DNA of 64,000 bases from Scatophagus argus (GCF_020382885.2 NC_058493.1:24593999-24657998); one strand, 5' to 3'; positions 1 to 13,800 are shown, counted from the stretch's first letter. The notes: a model not told the origin generated them from the letters alone. Program-made: numbers and translations.

Positions 1-3000
1 GGAGTAGGGTACCAGCGCATCTAAAGAAACACAAACATAGTCATGTACACCAGACCAAAACCAGGCTTCAGTCCTTCAATTCTCAATTTTGCAGATTTCG
101 TCAATTAACACACTCTGAAATTTACTTTTGACAAACAGGTTTAGGAGGACTGTCCCTTTAAGCCCTGGTCACCGAGGCCATGGGAATGTGGGTCATGTAG
201 CTGCTCATTGAGGACAATAGTCCTTGAGTAATTAACAGGCACGGAAATGTGGAGAGTTGAACCTCTCCATGCGCTAAACATTTCCACAGGGTAAGAGCTG
301 GTATGCTTCTACCCTTTCCATACCTGTGACTGAAACGTGGCAGAATGAGGCATTTCTACACTCCGAGTTAAACAGGACAGAGGCCACGACACAGGGCCAA
401 ACAGCGCAAGACATTCAGGGGGTTATCAACAGGTGCTTAGAAACATGCGGTCGTTACGTCGCAGTGTTACACAGTCAGAAGTTACAGGGCGAATATCAGC
501 GGGAAGAGAAGTCAGGGCATTTTATGGATCTTTCATCAGATTGCAATTAAAAAGGCTTTTCTCCCCTTTTTGTGGCTACACAGGGATCTTATGTTCCAAC
601 AGGAACGTGGACAGCAACTTGGCACCTCCGGAGAAGGCCATCAGGTCTGACAGTTTCTCCAAGCAAATACCTTACATTCCTGTGCCTCCTGTGCCCGACA
701 AAATGGCTGAAGTAATAGCTGCCTGCTTTGCAGCGTAGCACTCCTCTGTGCTCCAACATTGCGGGAGGAAGTTGGATCACAATGAACTTTAAATGACCCA
801 ATGAGAGAAATATTTTCCATTGCTATTGTTACCAACAGCCCTGCCCACAGCACAAGTGCTGTAGCATTTAAGCTGATATTAGCTTACGATGTAAACACTT
901 TGTACACCCTTTCCTGCCCCGAGTCGTTCACTCACATTGTCAAAAGACATGATTATGACATGATTACAGAAATATTTTAAATTGTTTTCAGACTGAAACA
1001 CTGTCAGTGTGTTACAATTAAATGAAGGGCTCATTACCACTTAAAGCACAGCTGCAGTCTAAATGCAAACCGGGCATCAAGTCTTAGTTGGGCTTAAGCT
1101 CCATCTTAAGGCTCAGTTTTGTTATTTCTCTGTACTGTATACTCCCTCTATCTTGCAGACCAAAACATGAGTATTTTATCAGCAAGAGAACCTTTTAAAC
1201 TCCAGCTGACACTGACGAGACAGTGACACATGGAGCTCCATTAGAGGAAAGATATATACCTCCATGACTGAGACTCATCCAGAGAAAGGAAGCCATGAGC
1301 CAAAAAAAGCCAGATGACAAGCACAAAGAGGGATTTAAGTTAAGTATATTGTAAGTTTACACTACATCAAAGAATGCACACGTCACTTCCAGCGATAGCA
1401 GATGAGTCAAGATATTTTCCATTTCAAGGTGACAAATCCTCCTATTGCAATATGACTCATGGCTTTTAACTTCTATTGACCCCCCTGTTTCATAACATTA
1501 AGACTGGGCACAAAGTGTACAGCCAACAACAACTTTAAGATTTGATATGTGGCTTGGCTTCAACAAGTTTTTGTGTTGTTCATACCTCAGAGGACCACTA
1601 CGACCATTTCAAGAGTCTGAAGTTCTGCTTTTAATACTGCATATTATGCAGTTTGAGACTGCAGCGGTGCATCATTAATCATCTCCTTTGTTTTAGGATT
1701 TCACCCCCCCCCCCCCTCAACTTTGCACACTGCAACTTCTACACACATCATGCCATGAACACTGAACGTGTATTTGATGATAGTGTACAAGGGGAAAAAA
1801 AATAGAAGAGAAACACACACCGGTTGGTCCCTCACCTGGGCGTGGAGGGCTGCAGCGGCAGCAGCGGCTGCCGGGTAAGTGAAGGCTGCGTGAGGGAGGC
1901 CTGGGGTCAGCTCCGTGGTATACAGGGGATAAGGAGTCCAGGCATCCGGAGATGCTGGGATCAGTGCTGCCCCTGTCAGATCATCTGGAGAAGTGCGGGG
2001 TGGGAGAAAACAAAAGGCTGACTGACCTACCCTTGAACATGCACGTTTACACCAATCAGCACACAAGCTTAAAAATTTGAAATAAAACAAAACATGCTGC
2101 AAAAATGTTTTGTCCCCATTTTGTGTCATCATAATGTGGCTTAGAGGTTCACTACTGACCAGTGCTGAATCTTAATGTAGTAATAGCTGGTACTGTCACC
2201 ATAAAAACATGTGCCTGCAGATGCAGTCAGACCAGATTTTGCCTTCATTCATTTCGACGTGAAACGAGTGGGACACATTCGCTTCCGATTGCCGACTGAC
2301 CAGCTTCTTTCCACTCACACAAAGTTCAATCTGATCGGATTTGCACACCGCAAGGCTTTCCAGAGTCCAGTCCGATTCAGAGTGGGTGGAACCGACATCT
2401 CATTTAGCATATCCTCATTATATTCTCACAACTGCACAGTGAAAGCCACAAGACAGGATGGTGTTTGGCAGCGGCGAGTGCAAGAACAGAGACAGACATT
2501 AACAACATTAAAGTGTTTAAAAACACTTTACAATCTTGGCGGTTTTAGTTCCCTCAGTTTGTTTACAGCCCTACGCACGCCGTTTCCTGTCCCCTCTGGC
2601 TTCTTGTCACAGTACACCACAACAGGCAGAATCTGGTCTGAATGCAGCTTACCGCTGTTGTCAACCATCTCCTCTGCAAAACTAATGAATCCAGCAGGTG
2701 TTTAGGCAAAAGAGAGCAGAGACACAACTGCTGACTAAACCCTGTGAGAGTGGTATTTTCCAGCTGGACAGAAGCAAAGCGGCTGCCTTAAGAGTCAAGA
2801 TGACACATGCATGTGGAGGTGAGTTAGTCCTTAATTTGTTAGACACCGTTTTTAACCCCCTGCCCATTTGACTTTAATGCCACAATATCCTCACACAGAT
2901 TTTACAAAAAGAGGGTAAACAAGGGCAGTTGAGTACTGGCATTGCCAAAGTGAGAGTGGATGAGAGAGCCTAGAGTGGTGCAGCCGTACAACTTACATGG

Positions 3001-6000
3001 GTCCCGTGCAATGAAGTGTGCTCCTAGAGCAGGGTGGATATTTGTGGGGTTCGGTGTGGCCATCAGCTTACTCTTTGCCATCTTCGTGTTGGCTTTAGCA
3101 AACTCTAAGCGCAGGGTCTGGGGACTTTCGGGGTCAAAACGGATACCCTGGGGGAAGAGACGGAGGAGGGGAGGAGGAGGAGGAGGAGGGGGACATCGTA
3201 TCGTAAGGGAGGTGGGCTGAGTTTGAGGGGCTGTAGCTCAGCCGTCTCACGTGGCCTCCTTTCCTGAAGCCATGTTTCAATACTCAGGATGTATCCTTCA
3301 AGCTTCCCCTGAGCTAAACACAGTCTGTCCTCATGTGGGATGTTCCAATGCACCCGTCTCCACCACACTTCTTTCGCTGAACTAAGACTGCTCGTGGGAG
3401 ACCAAAGGATACGCTCCCGAAATATTTCAACATGCTTGCATCTCGTTTTCCTCATGGCAAAATCAAGAGCACAGGCAACTGAAGGCGGAGGCGTTCACCC
3501 AGTCGCACGAGCCAAGAGGAGACGGAGACGAGGAAAAGGGGCCGATGGAGAGACTTTTGAGTGTAATTCCTTTCAGGTGGTTTAACCCTGCGTGTGTTCT
3601 TGTGCCCTAAGCGTTGTGCCCACATGCAGGTGAGTAGTATTTTGGTGTGTGTGTGTATGTGTGTGTGTCTGTGTGTGACTGCTGGTGTGTCTAACAGGTG
3701 ATGCTCATAAGGAAGGCTAGGCTATGAGAGAGAAGTGTTAGATACTGCCAATGTGGGCTACTGGGTGACAACATAAGAGGTTACACTACTGAAGATGTGT
3801 CCAAATAACACTACACATGTGGCTATAGAACGAGTATTACAGTAAAGCAGTGATATGCAAAATGAGGAAAGCTATGCCAGACTAAGAAGGGATGTGTATC
3901 AAGGTCAAAGTAAACTACCGTAAGGCTACGGGATTCTGGCCTCATTCCAAATATGACCCTGCCATTGAATTATAAAAGACAACATGGGTTGGCTTTGAGC
4001 AGTTTCAAGGGAAAGATGTTTTATACTCCCAATCATTTCTTCTTTAGACTTAAGCAAAAGGTTAGAACAAATCTAAGAAAGACAAAGAAACATATATTAA
4101 AAAGGGAGATTTAGATTTAAAAAAAAAAAAAAAAAAAATCAAAGGGGAAATCAAAACAGAACAGACTGAATGAGAGGAAATCAATCAATAAAAACCAAGG
4201 CAATGCTTACATTTAGTGCATTTTTCGCAGCTTCAGCTCCAGACCGACTGTCAAAGGTTACAAACCCGACAGGCTGGAAGGTAAAAGGGAAGAAACACAC
4301 TGTGACAACGGACCTCAGTGGAGGAGCATCTTAACATAAACGCATTTCTGTCAAATATCACTTACTCAGATTTGTTAGTTTCATAATATTCATTCAGTGG
4401 AAGAAAATCCTGTCAATTACATCAGCAAAAGAAGAATCTTTATTCTTTTTTTCTTTTTTTTTGTTAAATCTAATCTTCAGCTAAACACCACTCATCCATT
4501 TGCTCGGTATTATAGTGTAGTATTAAAGCAGTTCCCTCCACCACCTGAAGGCATCTCACCTGTTTTGATGTTAACTTAATCAGTGACCCTTCATAACCCT
4601 GCGGGGAAGAAAGATAGCCAATTATCCACCAAGGAGTCACATGCAGGAAGTCAGGCATGAACACGTCTGGCTGTTATCAGGCGTAACCTGCCTGTGTGCA
4701 CCTTCGCTCTGAGGCCATCACGGATCCTTCTGCGACAGTGTTTTACTTACATTTGTTAAGGTAAAGTGAGGCAGCTTTCGGTACAGACACCATTCATTTT
4801 AACATAAGAAATGAAGACCGTGTTTGGTTTAACAGAGGAAAGCTTATGTTTTACCACATATGTGAGGGTTCTCTTTTGCCCTCGTTTACGCAGAGATTAA
4901 GCATGACTTCCCAATAAAGCCACTGGGTTTTAAACCAAGTTAAAAAAGGAAAAAACAGCACAAGGGTTGGTTAAAGCATGAGCAAATTCCTGAGAAAGGA
5001 AGGGGAATTTTGTCTGACCAGAGCACTGATAGATGGGATCTCTCCTGATCCTGATTTACAGCCATGGAAAATTAAACAACTTTGACTGGCTGTGATAAAT
5101 CCTTACCAACAATCCAAACCAGATTTAGCTTCAGCAAGGTTAAAAATGAGTAGAATACAGTCGATATCAAAACGTTTCTACTGCAAACATCTTGTAAAGG
5201 GAAAAAAAAGGTTTTATTTTTGCTTAACCTGAATGAATCAAATTTGCACACACGCACACACACTGCTGTGTTTGCCTACTGCAGAAGCAAAAGGCAAGTG
5301 TCACAATGACTTAAGAAAACATTTCAGTGGTTTCACAATCCCTGCATGTTACAAGAGGAAATAAAAATCTCCCTACACGGTGGGCGAGCTGGGTCACGGA
5401 GAGGGTTGGTTGGCCAATCGCGAGGGCTACTCATTTACACATTCCTCAAGATCATCCATGTGCGAGGGATACCACTTCCAATTTAGTTAGATAGGACACG
5501 GGTGGGAGGGGTGTTTATGGAACTGGAGCCCGGTCAAAAGACAGAGCAATGGACAAACAATGATGTGGCCTCATTTCCATATATGCAAATATGTGGACTT
5601 CCATTAACAGGGGGACTGTGTGATTCAACTGTAAAAAAGGAGCACTGATAAACTTCCTGTGTGAGTTGAAGCATCAAATGCGACTGACAGTAAAAATAGG
5701 TGGCTTCCTCAACACTTTAATCAAAAGGTCTTAAAAAGATATTTCATCTGAGAAACACTTTCCATGAGTCTTTTCCAGGACATGGCAAACTGCAGCTACC
5801 TTTGCTTTTTTTTCCTTCTTTGTTTTTTTTCCACTCCAGGAAAAAAGGTGAGAATCCGTTACATTTATACTCTAAATGAAATTACAAAACTTGCTTCAAA
5901 ATGTGGGAAACACAAACACCCGCCTTTCTTAGAAACATGTCAGCTTACCTTAAAAGGTCTGAAGAGAAGGTAAAGTTCCCGTGGTTTGATGTCGACTGGC

Positions 6001-8669
6001 AGACCACTGACAAACAGCGTTCGCACCTGCAAAAAACAAAAAAACAAAAAGAAAAAAGAAAAACTGCCTTACCCATATTTTTATTTGGCGTCTTTGTTCA
6101 AGAAAGAGCAGCGTAGCGAGCTGCACTAAACATATATATAAAAAATATGTATAAAAATGTCTGACCAACATCTCTCATTCCTCACTGACAAATAACACTT
6201 ATGGATTTAGTGGAACTTTGAACAAATCTGTACATCCTGTAAACTCATGGCCATCAAGTCCTGGAATACGAGAAAGGGAACAAACAGTAAACAGATTTTA
6301 TTTTATGAAGCCGAGATGAAAAGGATCGCGTGCGACAAAAAGACTTTGTGGCTCGTGTCGGACATATGAACAGAGTCATGAGTCTATTGTCTCGTTGGTC
6401 AGGTGCTCACAAACGTTTTCTACATTCTGATGAACCCAGAAACTGAGCTGCTCAATCAGGTTTTATTCTGTATGTTCAGGAGCAGCAGGAAATTAGAACT
6501 TTGAGTCACAGGTTCAAAACCTCACTGGCTGTTGACCCTTTAAAACCACATCTTCTTGCAAACCCTGACCCTGTAGATTGGATGTCTAGAGGTGGTGAAC
6601 AGTTCAACCAAAGAGGGATAGTTCCCTCTGTGCTTCATTTGAATAAGTTAGAAGTCTAAAAATTGCTAAAATTATCCACTACGTAATGAAGCACCAACAT
6701 CAGAAATTTGCACAAGCAGAAATACGTCTTGCTGCTTTACTATCCCTTTAACCATCTCATGACCGCTCAGATTCATCAAGCGACCCCTTGGCTGGGTTGG
6801 GAACCACCGTTTTAAGCTCTTGTCATGGGCCGACAGATGACAACTTGATGAAACGCTCATTTCAAAATGATCTCTCAAGATTTGTCTGATCAGATCCGAA
6901 CTGTTGTGTGTGGATGATTAAAAATTTGCTACATCCTGTCACTCCTCCGACATGCTACAAGCATAGAAGATGTTTCTCAACCGGCGGGGACCCCTGGATC
7001 CCCTTCAAGGTCCCCGAAAAGACATTTAAAACTGAAGCTGCGTACAGATCAGTGTGGCCGGGGAAACAAAGTGTGCTGTGCGAGGCCCATTAGTTCCCAG
7101 CCGGTGGGGAGGCCCTCAGTACAATGGGGCTGCCAGGCGAACAGCACTGGACAACAGCGCACAGCGTGACACCATTTCCTTCCTCTGACCCGCGGCCCCA
7201 ACCCCGCCGGCCCTCCGGCATTTTTCAGGTGCCGCACAGCAGCAATTCTCAGCCCTTTACAAGTCAGCACATACAGATATTCAAGGCCGGCCCAGCTGGA
7301 CACAAACTCAACGGAGACGTTTTCACGTGTCCATCGGCTTCTCGCTGACTGAGCGGCTCCAGGTCTGCCAGTGTGCTGAAGTCCAGGCACCTTATCGTTT
7401 TTTAATAAAATGTGATTTTATATATTTAGGTGAATTTCTAGAGGAATAAAAAAAAAAACAAGCAGTATGACAAGATGATTTAACAGGCGTTATGGCTTCT
7501 AAACAAATGCCTGGTTTGTTTGTGTAATCTTTGCCCTTCATTGTAAGGAGAAGAAAAATACAAGCGCAAATTAGGCTAAGAAAAGTCAAGTGGCCTCATG
7601 TGGCTTTGTTGTAAGATAATGGGAACAAAGGAGGACCAACAAAAGGCCCAGCGCTCCCCCTCAGTGTCTACTCATAAGGAGCCATTAAAGAGGAAACACA
7701 GCTGGCCACACAAAGTGGCAGCCCTAAAAAAAAAAAAAAAAAAAAGTCATCAGGGATCATTTGAGATAATTCAATTACTGCATTGATTTAAATACTCACG
7801 TTACGGATTTTTTTTTTTTTAAACATAAAGACCTTCAAATTGCAAATAAGGATATCACGTTAACAGTTTTAATTTAGTTAACTTCAGGTGTCAGTTTCAC
7901 GAGGACTTGGATCCTCTTCACAAACCCAGTGGGGATACTGAGATTACAGACATGCAGCGTTTGTGTGACGCATCTTACTTTGTTTGGCACCTGAAGGCAA
8001 ACAAACGCAGCTAATATCAGTGCAGTAAACTGTGGATGCTGAGAGAGAAACAAGCTGGGAAAATATTCTGCGATACTGAGACTTTTTCCTGTTTCCCCCC
8101 CAATTCAGACGTGCGCCGATTTTACCCACGTCTTCTTCTTTTCACCCTTTGCATTACGATTACTGCTTTTCCGATCTACACTTGAAGCCAACTCAAAGCC
8201 TCAAGGTTTTAGGCAACTTGCAGGTCTTCGCCTGAAGTAAAGGCGGCAATTACGGTTATCATTACGGTTAATTGGTTCGTTTTAGCGCCTATTCTAATTA
8301 GCTACTGAGACATATTTCACCCCGTAAAATAATGAGACGCCACTCCAAGCTTTGAGAAAGTATAAATAAACGCATGTTGAAGAAAATATTTTTGAACTAC
8401 TCCTGAACTGCCGTCCCTGGAAGTCGTTTCCTTTTAAAGTGCGCCTTCTTCGCTTCCTTACGAGCTGCAGCAGCACATCAATGCAGGGCGGAAAAAAGGC
8501 AGCTTAGAAAACTCTGAATGCGTGACCACACACACAACTTTATTAGACTGTCAGCCGGTCAAAGTCCCATGCAGCGGACAGAGAGAGAGGGGGAAAAAAC
8601 TTTGCAAAAACTCACCTCCTCCTCGATGGAAACGTTGTTATTCGGCTCTGCGTCAGCTTTGAGACTCAT
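1..8669 (-). CDS. rbpms2: RNA-binding protein with multiple splicing 2, 3' end cut by window edge
   Basis: Coding exons, in transcript order, are 8616-8669, 5949-6026, 4560-4598, 4211-4273, 2997-3147, 1836-1984 and the first 20 nt of a last exon at 1-20; all join in frame across GT-AG introns. The start is the ATG at 8667-8669, with A at -3. The 178 residues from the six full exons give one RRM from about residue 19 to 95, with RNP2-like LFVSGL and RNP1-like GFVTFDSR. A linker with the RBPMS2-type [12 protein letters not shown] stretch and eight alanines follows, and the last exon opens MRWYPT, the start of the family's conserved tail. The paralogue RBPMS has ELTVPALYP in the linker, so RBPMS2 fits better. 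Known role: dimeric RRM protein binding CAC-containing RNAs, involved in smooth-muscle, heart and oocyte biology. About 14 C-terminal residues lie outside the window. Teleosts have a and b copies and I cannot choose between them. Confidence 0.96.
3641..3679. repeat. TG microsatellite in rbpms2 intron 4
   Basis: An imperfect TG repeat interrupted by TATG and TCTG, lying between the rbpms2 exons at 2997-3147 and 4211-4273. Confidence 0.9.
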
Positions 8670-9134
8670 GTTGACGGTCTCCTCGGTGGCTGCTCCCGCT
8701 GCTGCACAAAGTATCAAGTCTCTCTTCGCCGAGTGGTATTTCCCCCAAGTGCGTCTGAAGCTGCAGTGAAAGTCCTGGTGGCGCTTGAACTTGAGGAGAG
8801 AAGATGTGCCGAGGTGAGGTCGTGCAGACGAGGACGGCGAGGTATCCGTGGGTAACTTAGAAGCAGTACTGCGAGAGAGAATCATTCATAAACGGGAGGA
8901 AGGGAGGGAAGAAAAGAAACACAGGCGCGCTAAACTAAAGGTGAGAAGGTGGATTTGTGCTCCGTGTGTGAGGGTGAAAGATGGGGGGGAAAGAAGTGCG
9001 CGTAAAAAAAAGACAAGAGAGCCTCTGCGCTCACATCAATGCCCTCAGCTGCGGGATTGTGCGGAGGAAGAACAAGTAAACTTTTCTCATTGGAGCGCGT
9101 CTCTCTCTCCTCCTGTCCGTGAGCGAAGCCCTCC

Positions 9135-9181
<47 letters not shown>

Positions 9182-9250
9182 GTCTCTCTCTCTCTCTCTC
9201 TCATCCACCTCCTCCTCCACCTCCTCCTGCTTTTCAATTAGGTCATCAAT
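8670..9250 (-). promoter_or_regulatory. rbpms2: rbpms2 5' UTR and promoter-proximal region
   Basis: This stretch lies directly upstream of the rbpms2 start codon. It is richer in G+C than the AT-rich spacer beyond it and carries a long CT/GA repeat at 9139-9202. The reading frame stays open upstream of the start as far as an ATG at 8885. No TATA box is obvious, so the transcription start cannot be placed exactly. The assignment as 5' UTR and promoter rests on position. Confidence 0.5.
9139..9202. repeat. CT/GA microsatellite in the rbpms2 upstream region
   Basis: Two nearly pure TC runs, 9139-9177 and 9183-9202, are separated by a short interruption. On the rbpms2 sense strand this reads as GA repeats. 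Confidence 0.95.
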
Positions 9251-9270
9251 TATGTTGGAGTCCGCTGTGA

Positions 9271-10551
9271 GCCGTAATCAAGCTGCAGATCCGCCTCAGC
9301 TGTTGCAGGAAGACCCGGCCCCTCGGCCACCACATCATGGTTTCTATGGGACCCGGAGAGCCAATGGTAACTTACCCCGAACCTCTGCGCTTTATATTAG
9401 TTTAGAATGAAAATTATTATTATTGTTGTTGTTATTGTGTTTTATTTTCAGGTATTTTGTTGTACATTTCCGTGCGAAAATTAGCCTTGTCGTTTCCTCT
9501 GAATAAAAATAGCGACAATATTCCAGTTATAATATTTCCTGTGCTGTTTCCGACAACATATTTAATTTTTTTTTCTATTTGTTTGTACTTTTTAGGACAT
9601 TTTTATTTCATCGTCGATGACCAAAAAAATCAAGGGCAATTTTATCGATGTATCCGAGCACATTTCATCACAGGCTGATGTGCTTTCACATCACAAACAA
9701 GGATTTTTAAAGGATCACCGCTGCTGGTGGGGTTAGAATTTATTGTTGATACACAGTTGTGTCTGACTGACTTACATCAGGACTCAATAATTCTGACATT
9801 ACAGAGAAAAATAAAAAGTGATGTTTTGTGCTTTGCTGATATGTCCAGTGGTTCTTTAAAATCGTTTGAGGAGAGCTTCACCCTTATAATAAACTGACAG
9901 TCAACTGTGATGTAAACCCTTTTTATGCTTAAGGAAATATTTACACACACACACAGCAGATGAAAATGGAGATAGAAGAGAGCTGCAAAGAATATTTTTT
10001 CTTCATACTGACAATTTGACTTGTGCTGTTGTATATAAACTAATAACAACAACAATCATAATAATAATAATAATAATGAATCATGGCTGTGTGTGGACCC
10101 AGGCTGATGTAAGAGTGGCGTGCATGGGTGGAGAAACTGTGGCCTGTGTTGTGTATTGAGGCTCGGCCCTGGACGTGAGCCCAGCATGCAGTGCGTTTCC
10201 TCACAACAAGGCAGCTCTCAAAGGCCTGACAGTTTCCTGACTTTGTATAAGAACACAATCAGGAGGCCGAGGGGACGGACGTGCTCTCGCTGTACTTCTT
10301 CAGTGATTTGATCTAAAAATAGTGAAGCTCTGCTGTGTTTTCGCTGTGTTTCGGTACGCAGAGAAAGTGAGATCGAGCCAGTCGATGGGAGAAGGTGCAG
10401 AGAAAACATGTCAGACTGAGGGGACATTCATATTATGTGCTCATCTGAGTGTTGGTGTCTTTTATTTGTATTTCAGTGCAGCAATAACTTCACAGATTAA
10501 AGCATCGATTGCATGTGGCTGCAGTTATCAAAATTCATCACATGTAATGAA
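9271..10551. other. Spacer upstream of rbpms2, no gene seen
   Basis: AT-rich sequence with an AAT microsatellite at about 10057-10079. The open frames here are short and lack family resemblance or plausible splice partners. I see nothing else. Confidence 0.7.
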
Positions 10552-10801
10552 ATGAGAGCTGAAATGATAGTCAATTAATTGATAAGCAGATTGACAGGAA
10601 ATACACACACAACCGCTTACTGTTCTGATAATCAATCGATCATTTGTTTTGAGATCAACTGCTGCTTTTCTGTGTTTTATATCACAAGGTGAAATTTGGG
10701 ATCTGGACAAAACAAGACAATTTAAGAGACCAACCACTAACTCGATGAATTGAAGGAACAATCAGTGATTAATCAATAATAAATATAATTGTTAGTTGGA
10801 A
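10552..10801. repeat. Degenerate teleost interspersed repeat of the ATCGATTAATC-rich type
   Basis: The block opens with an AGCTGAAATGATAGTC-like end and closes with a TTGTTAGTTGGAACC-like end. Inside are words such as GGACAAAACAAGACAATTT and several AATCAATCGAT/ATTAATCAATAAT tracts. I recognise this arrangement from a very common teleost repeat whose ends read roughly GAGCTGCAA...TTGCAGCTC, thought to be a non-autonomous DNA transposon. This copy is diverged. Recognition is from memory, not a database search. Confidence 0.65.
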
Positions 10802-13800
10802 CCATTTATGAAATCAGATGAAGTAGGAATTCAATTTAGCCATTTTTAGAATAAAACGCATTGGTCGATTATTCAATAAAGCAAAAATCTTCTTTAATAG
10901 ATTTGAATTAAAAATCCTTATTTTTGTGACTGATTTGTTGAGAGTTGAATTAAGTATTTCAATCTGTTCCATTGGTGTTCTTCAAACTTCAAACTAAATG
11001 GGTCGAATGGCGGCGGGTTGGATTTGCTTTGCCATAGTGCGGACAATAATGCTGAACAATGAAAGTGAGGTACAGATTTACATTATGTGAAAAAGCAGCA
11101 GTAATAGAGGTGTGGTCCTGCACATCCTTGGGTGAGCAGCTGTGTTGTACTTCAGGTTTGGAGATGATAAGGAACAGCATCATGCTGTATATTATGCTCT
11201 GTTTGTCTTTTTACTGACACTCTGTGCCTATGAAATATTGACTGCTTCATTAATTCATTCAGCACATACGGTTGGTACAGTGTGTGCTGTAAGGTTTAAC
11301 GTGTCGGATGGCCACCGTCCACAGATCCAGGACTTCATCCACTCCCCTTACAACCTGCACATAATGTGATCATAAAGCTGCACCTCATCATGTTTTCCCA
11401 AATATCTGAGATTCAGCTCAGAGCAATTGAAAGCTAACAAAGTGAGAGGGTTTTTTGTTTTCTTTTACACACATAAAGGGTTTGATGTTTGATGAAAAAC
11501 GTTGAAATACAGCTTCCTTCAAATATTGGTTTGAGTATTTAATATTTAATAATTTTTGATAACAACAAACTAACATCATGTGAATGATTTCAACCATGTG
11601 GTCTGACTCTGTTTGCTACGTGTCTCTTTACACAACGAGGATCTGCTTGAATCATTATTCCTATTGTTTGAGAACATGCTAAAACCAAAAAAAGTACAGT
11701 TTTTTTTTTAATCTCATTTATGACAAATTAGACCATTAATTGACAAAATCTGCCATTTAAAGTGCGTCCTCTAAACTTGGCTGCCTGAAATAAACAAACA
11801 AAAAAATGCTTTGTCTCGTGTTGCATCATCTCTTTCTACTTCTTCCCACAAATTTTTAATGCATCTGTCCAAAAATGGCAAAATTATTTAATGAGAAATC
11901 TGCTGCAGGCCACTGGCATAAAGGGTTTAAAAAGAAATAGTTAAAAAAAAGGTAACCATAAAGGGTTGAGACACCGAAGCTTTTATGCTCAAAGATCCGC
12001 CGTCTTCACTGCCAAAGATAGCTTTGTGTAGATGTACTGCGCAAACGATGTCTTATTCATACGTCTCTGTGGCTGAATTTAAAGGACTTGATGTTTGGAG
12101 CTAAATTTACAGGCACAGAGTGTCAGCATAGAGGCTTTACATAATTGAGGTCTGTGACTTTTAGAGTTGAAATTATCAAGAGAGGTGTAATCTTATTTAT
12201 TTATTTATTTTTTAGATCAGAAGCTTTTAGGACTCAAATTGCTGCCGCTTCTCATTAATTGAAGAAATGAGAAAATGTTTTTTGTTTTTTTGTTTGTTAA
12301 TGAATGTCTTCTGCTTTTACATCACAATCAGTCCCACATGTCTAAAACATTGCCGTTGCCAGTTTGGAAGTACGTTTGATAGAAGGTTGCACATATTCAT
12401 GATCTGAATCAAATAATGACTTTCACCTCACTTCAGCTTTCTAAGAGGCATGAAGAAGTGAAACTCTATGATAATGTAGAATAAAACAAACCTAAGACAA
12501 AAAGAAGGCTATAAAAAACAATTGATTTTGTATAATTTTGTTTTTGCAAAATGTTTTGTTGCTTCTTTTTCCTGTGACACCTTGGAGGTTTGTCAACCCC
12601 CATGTTGGGGGCCAGTGATCCACATACATTACAGTGATTCTCTAATATATCAAATTAATACACATTACTCTGGAAAAACTATGTACTAATCCAGTCATAC
12701 CTGGTTTAATTTTCATGCTTCTATAAATTGATGTTCCCGTGAAGGGAAGCATTTAGCTTCTTAAACTTTACTGTCTCGATGCCGAGTCTACCAAACGCTG
12801 TCCACACCACAGAACTTTATTTCAAACTCTACTACATTTCTTAAGGTGTACATATATTAGACTACATTTTGGGGAAACATATACAAAATAATCTGCAAGA
12901 GAAAATTTTGCACATTACCAAGTAAACAAACTGAATTACCCTTCTTTGTGTCAAGCAGACAATCCAAAGAGTTAAGGAGCATTAAATCAGATTTTTACAC
13001 CCCTCTCTTTCTACTAACAAACACCTGACAGAAACAGAGACTGTGTAGCGCCGAGGCTCTGAATAAGCCTCATGTTTTATTTGCGAAAAGCGGCCCCATT
13101 GTCCCATAAGTCACCTCGCACAGCACTCTTCTGCTTCACGCCACACTGAGCCTGTCCTGCCGCGTTAGCATCACCCGCTGCTAAAGCACTTAACTTGTGT
13201 TCTCCGCGTCCTCTGTGGTACAGCCAAACATCCATTTGGAGGTCCTAGGAAACTTTGAAGCCTTTTCACCCACACACTGCGCAAGGGAGACGCAGGATGC
13301 ATTTGTGACGTTTCATGAATACTTTGTCCAATAAATAGCCGTCCTCACGAATACATTAAAGCTAATCAGAGACATGTAAGTGGCCGTTCTTTTCCAGCCC
13401 AAGCGGCGTGATGAGTGCGAAATTTGATTTATTCAACTGAAGGAAGTTTAAATCAATAATATCTGTAATGCCAGATTAGTGAGGGATAGCACCAGTTATC
13501 CATTTGGTTGCCACATTTTATCTGTTGCTCCTTTTTTTTTTCCAACACTTGTCAGACATTGTCACACCTGCTGTGGGAGCCAACAAGGGCAGGAGGAGGG
13601 TGGAGAGGCTCCCACGTCTGCTGGAAATCAATCAACCCACAAACTGCAACACTGATACATGCGTCAAACATACCCCCCGTTTTTGGTTTATGGGTACAAA
13701 GTACGTTTGAATGTTAAGGTGACGTAATTTGTGTCACAAAAGTTTCCACTTAAGTGGCAGAGTTTAGTGGAAGTGCAGAGTGGAGACGGTCTTTCCAGCA

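Noticed and set aside
2211-2705. 164-codon plus-strand frame in rbpms2 intron 5
   Set aside because: No recognisable domain, antisense to an intron, and no promoter, splice partner or polyadenylation signal tied to it. An open frame of this length can arise by chance in a window this size.
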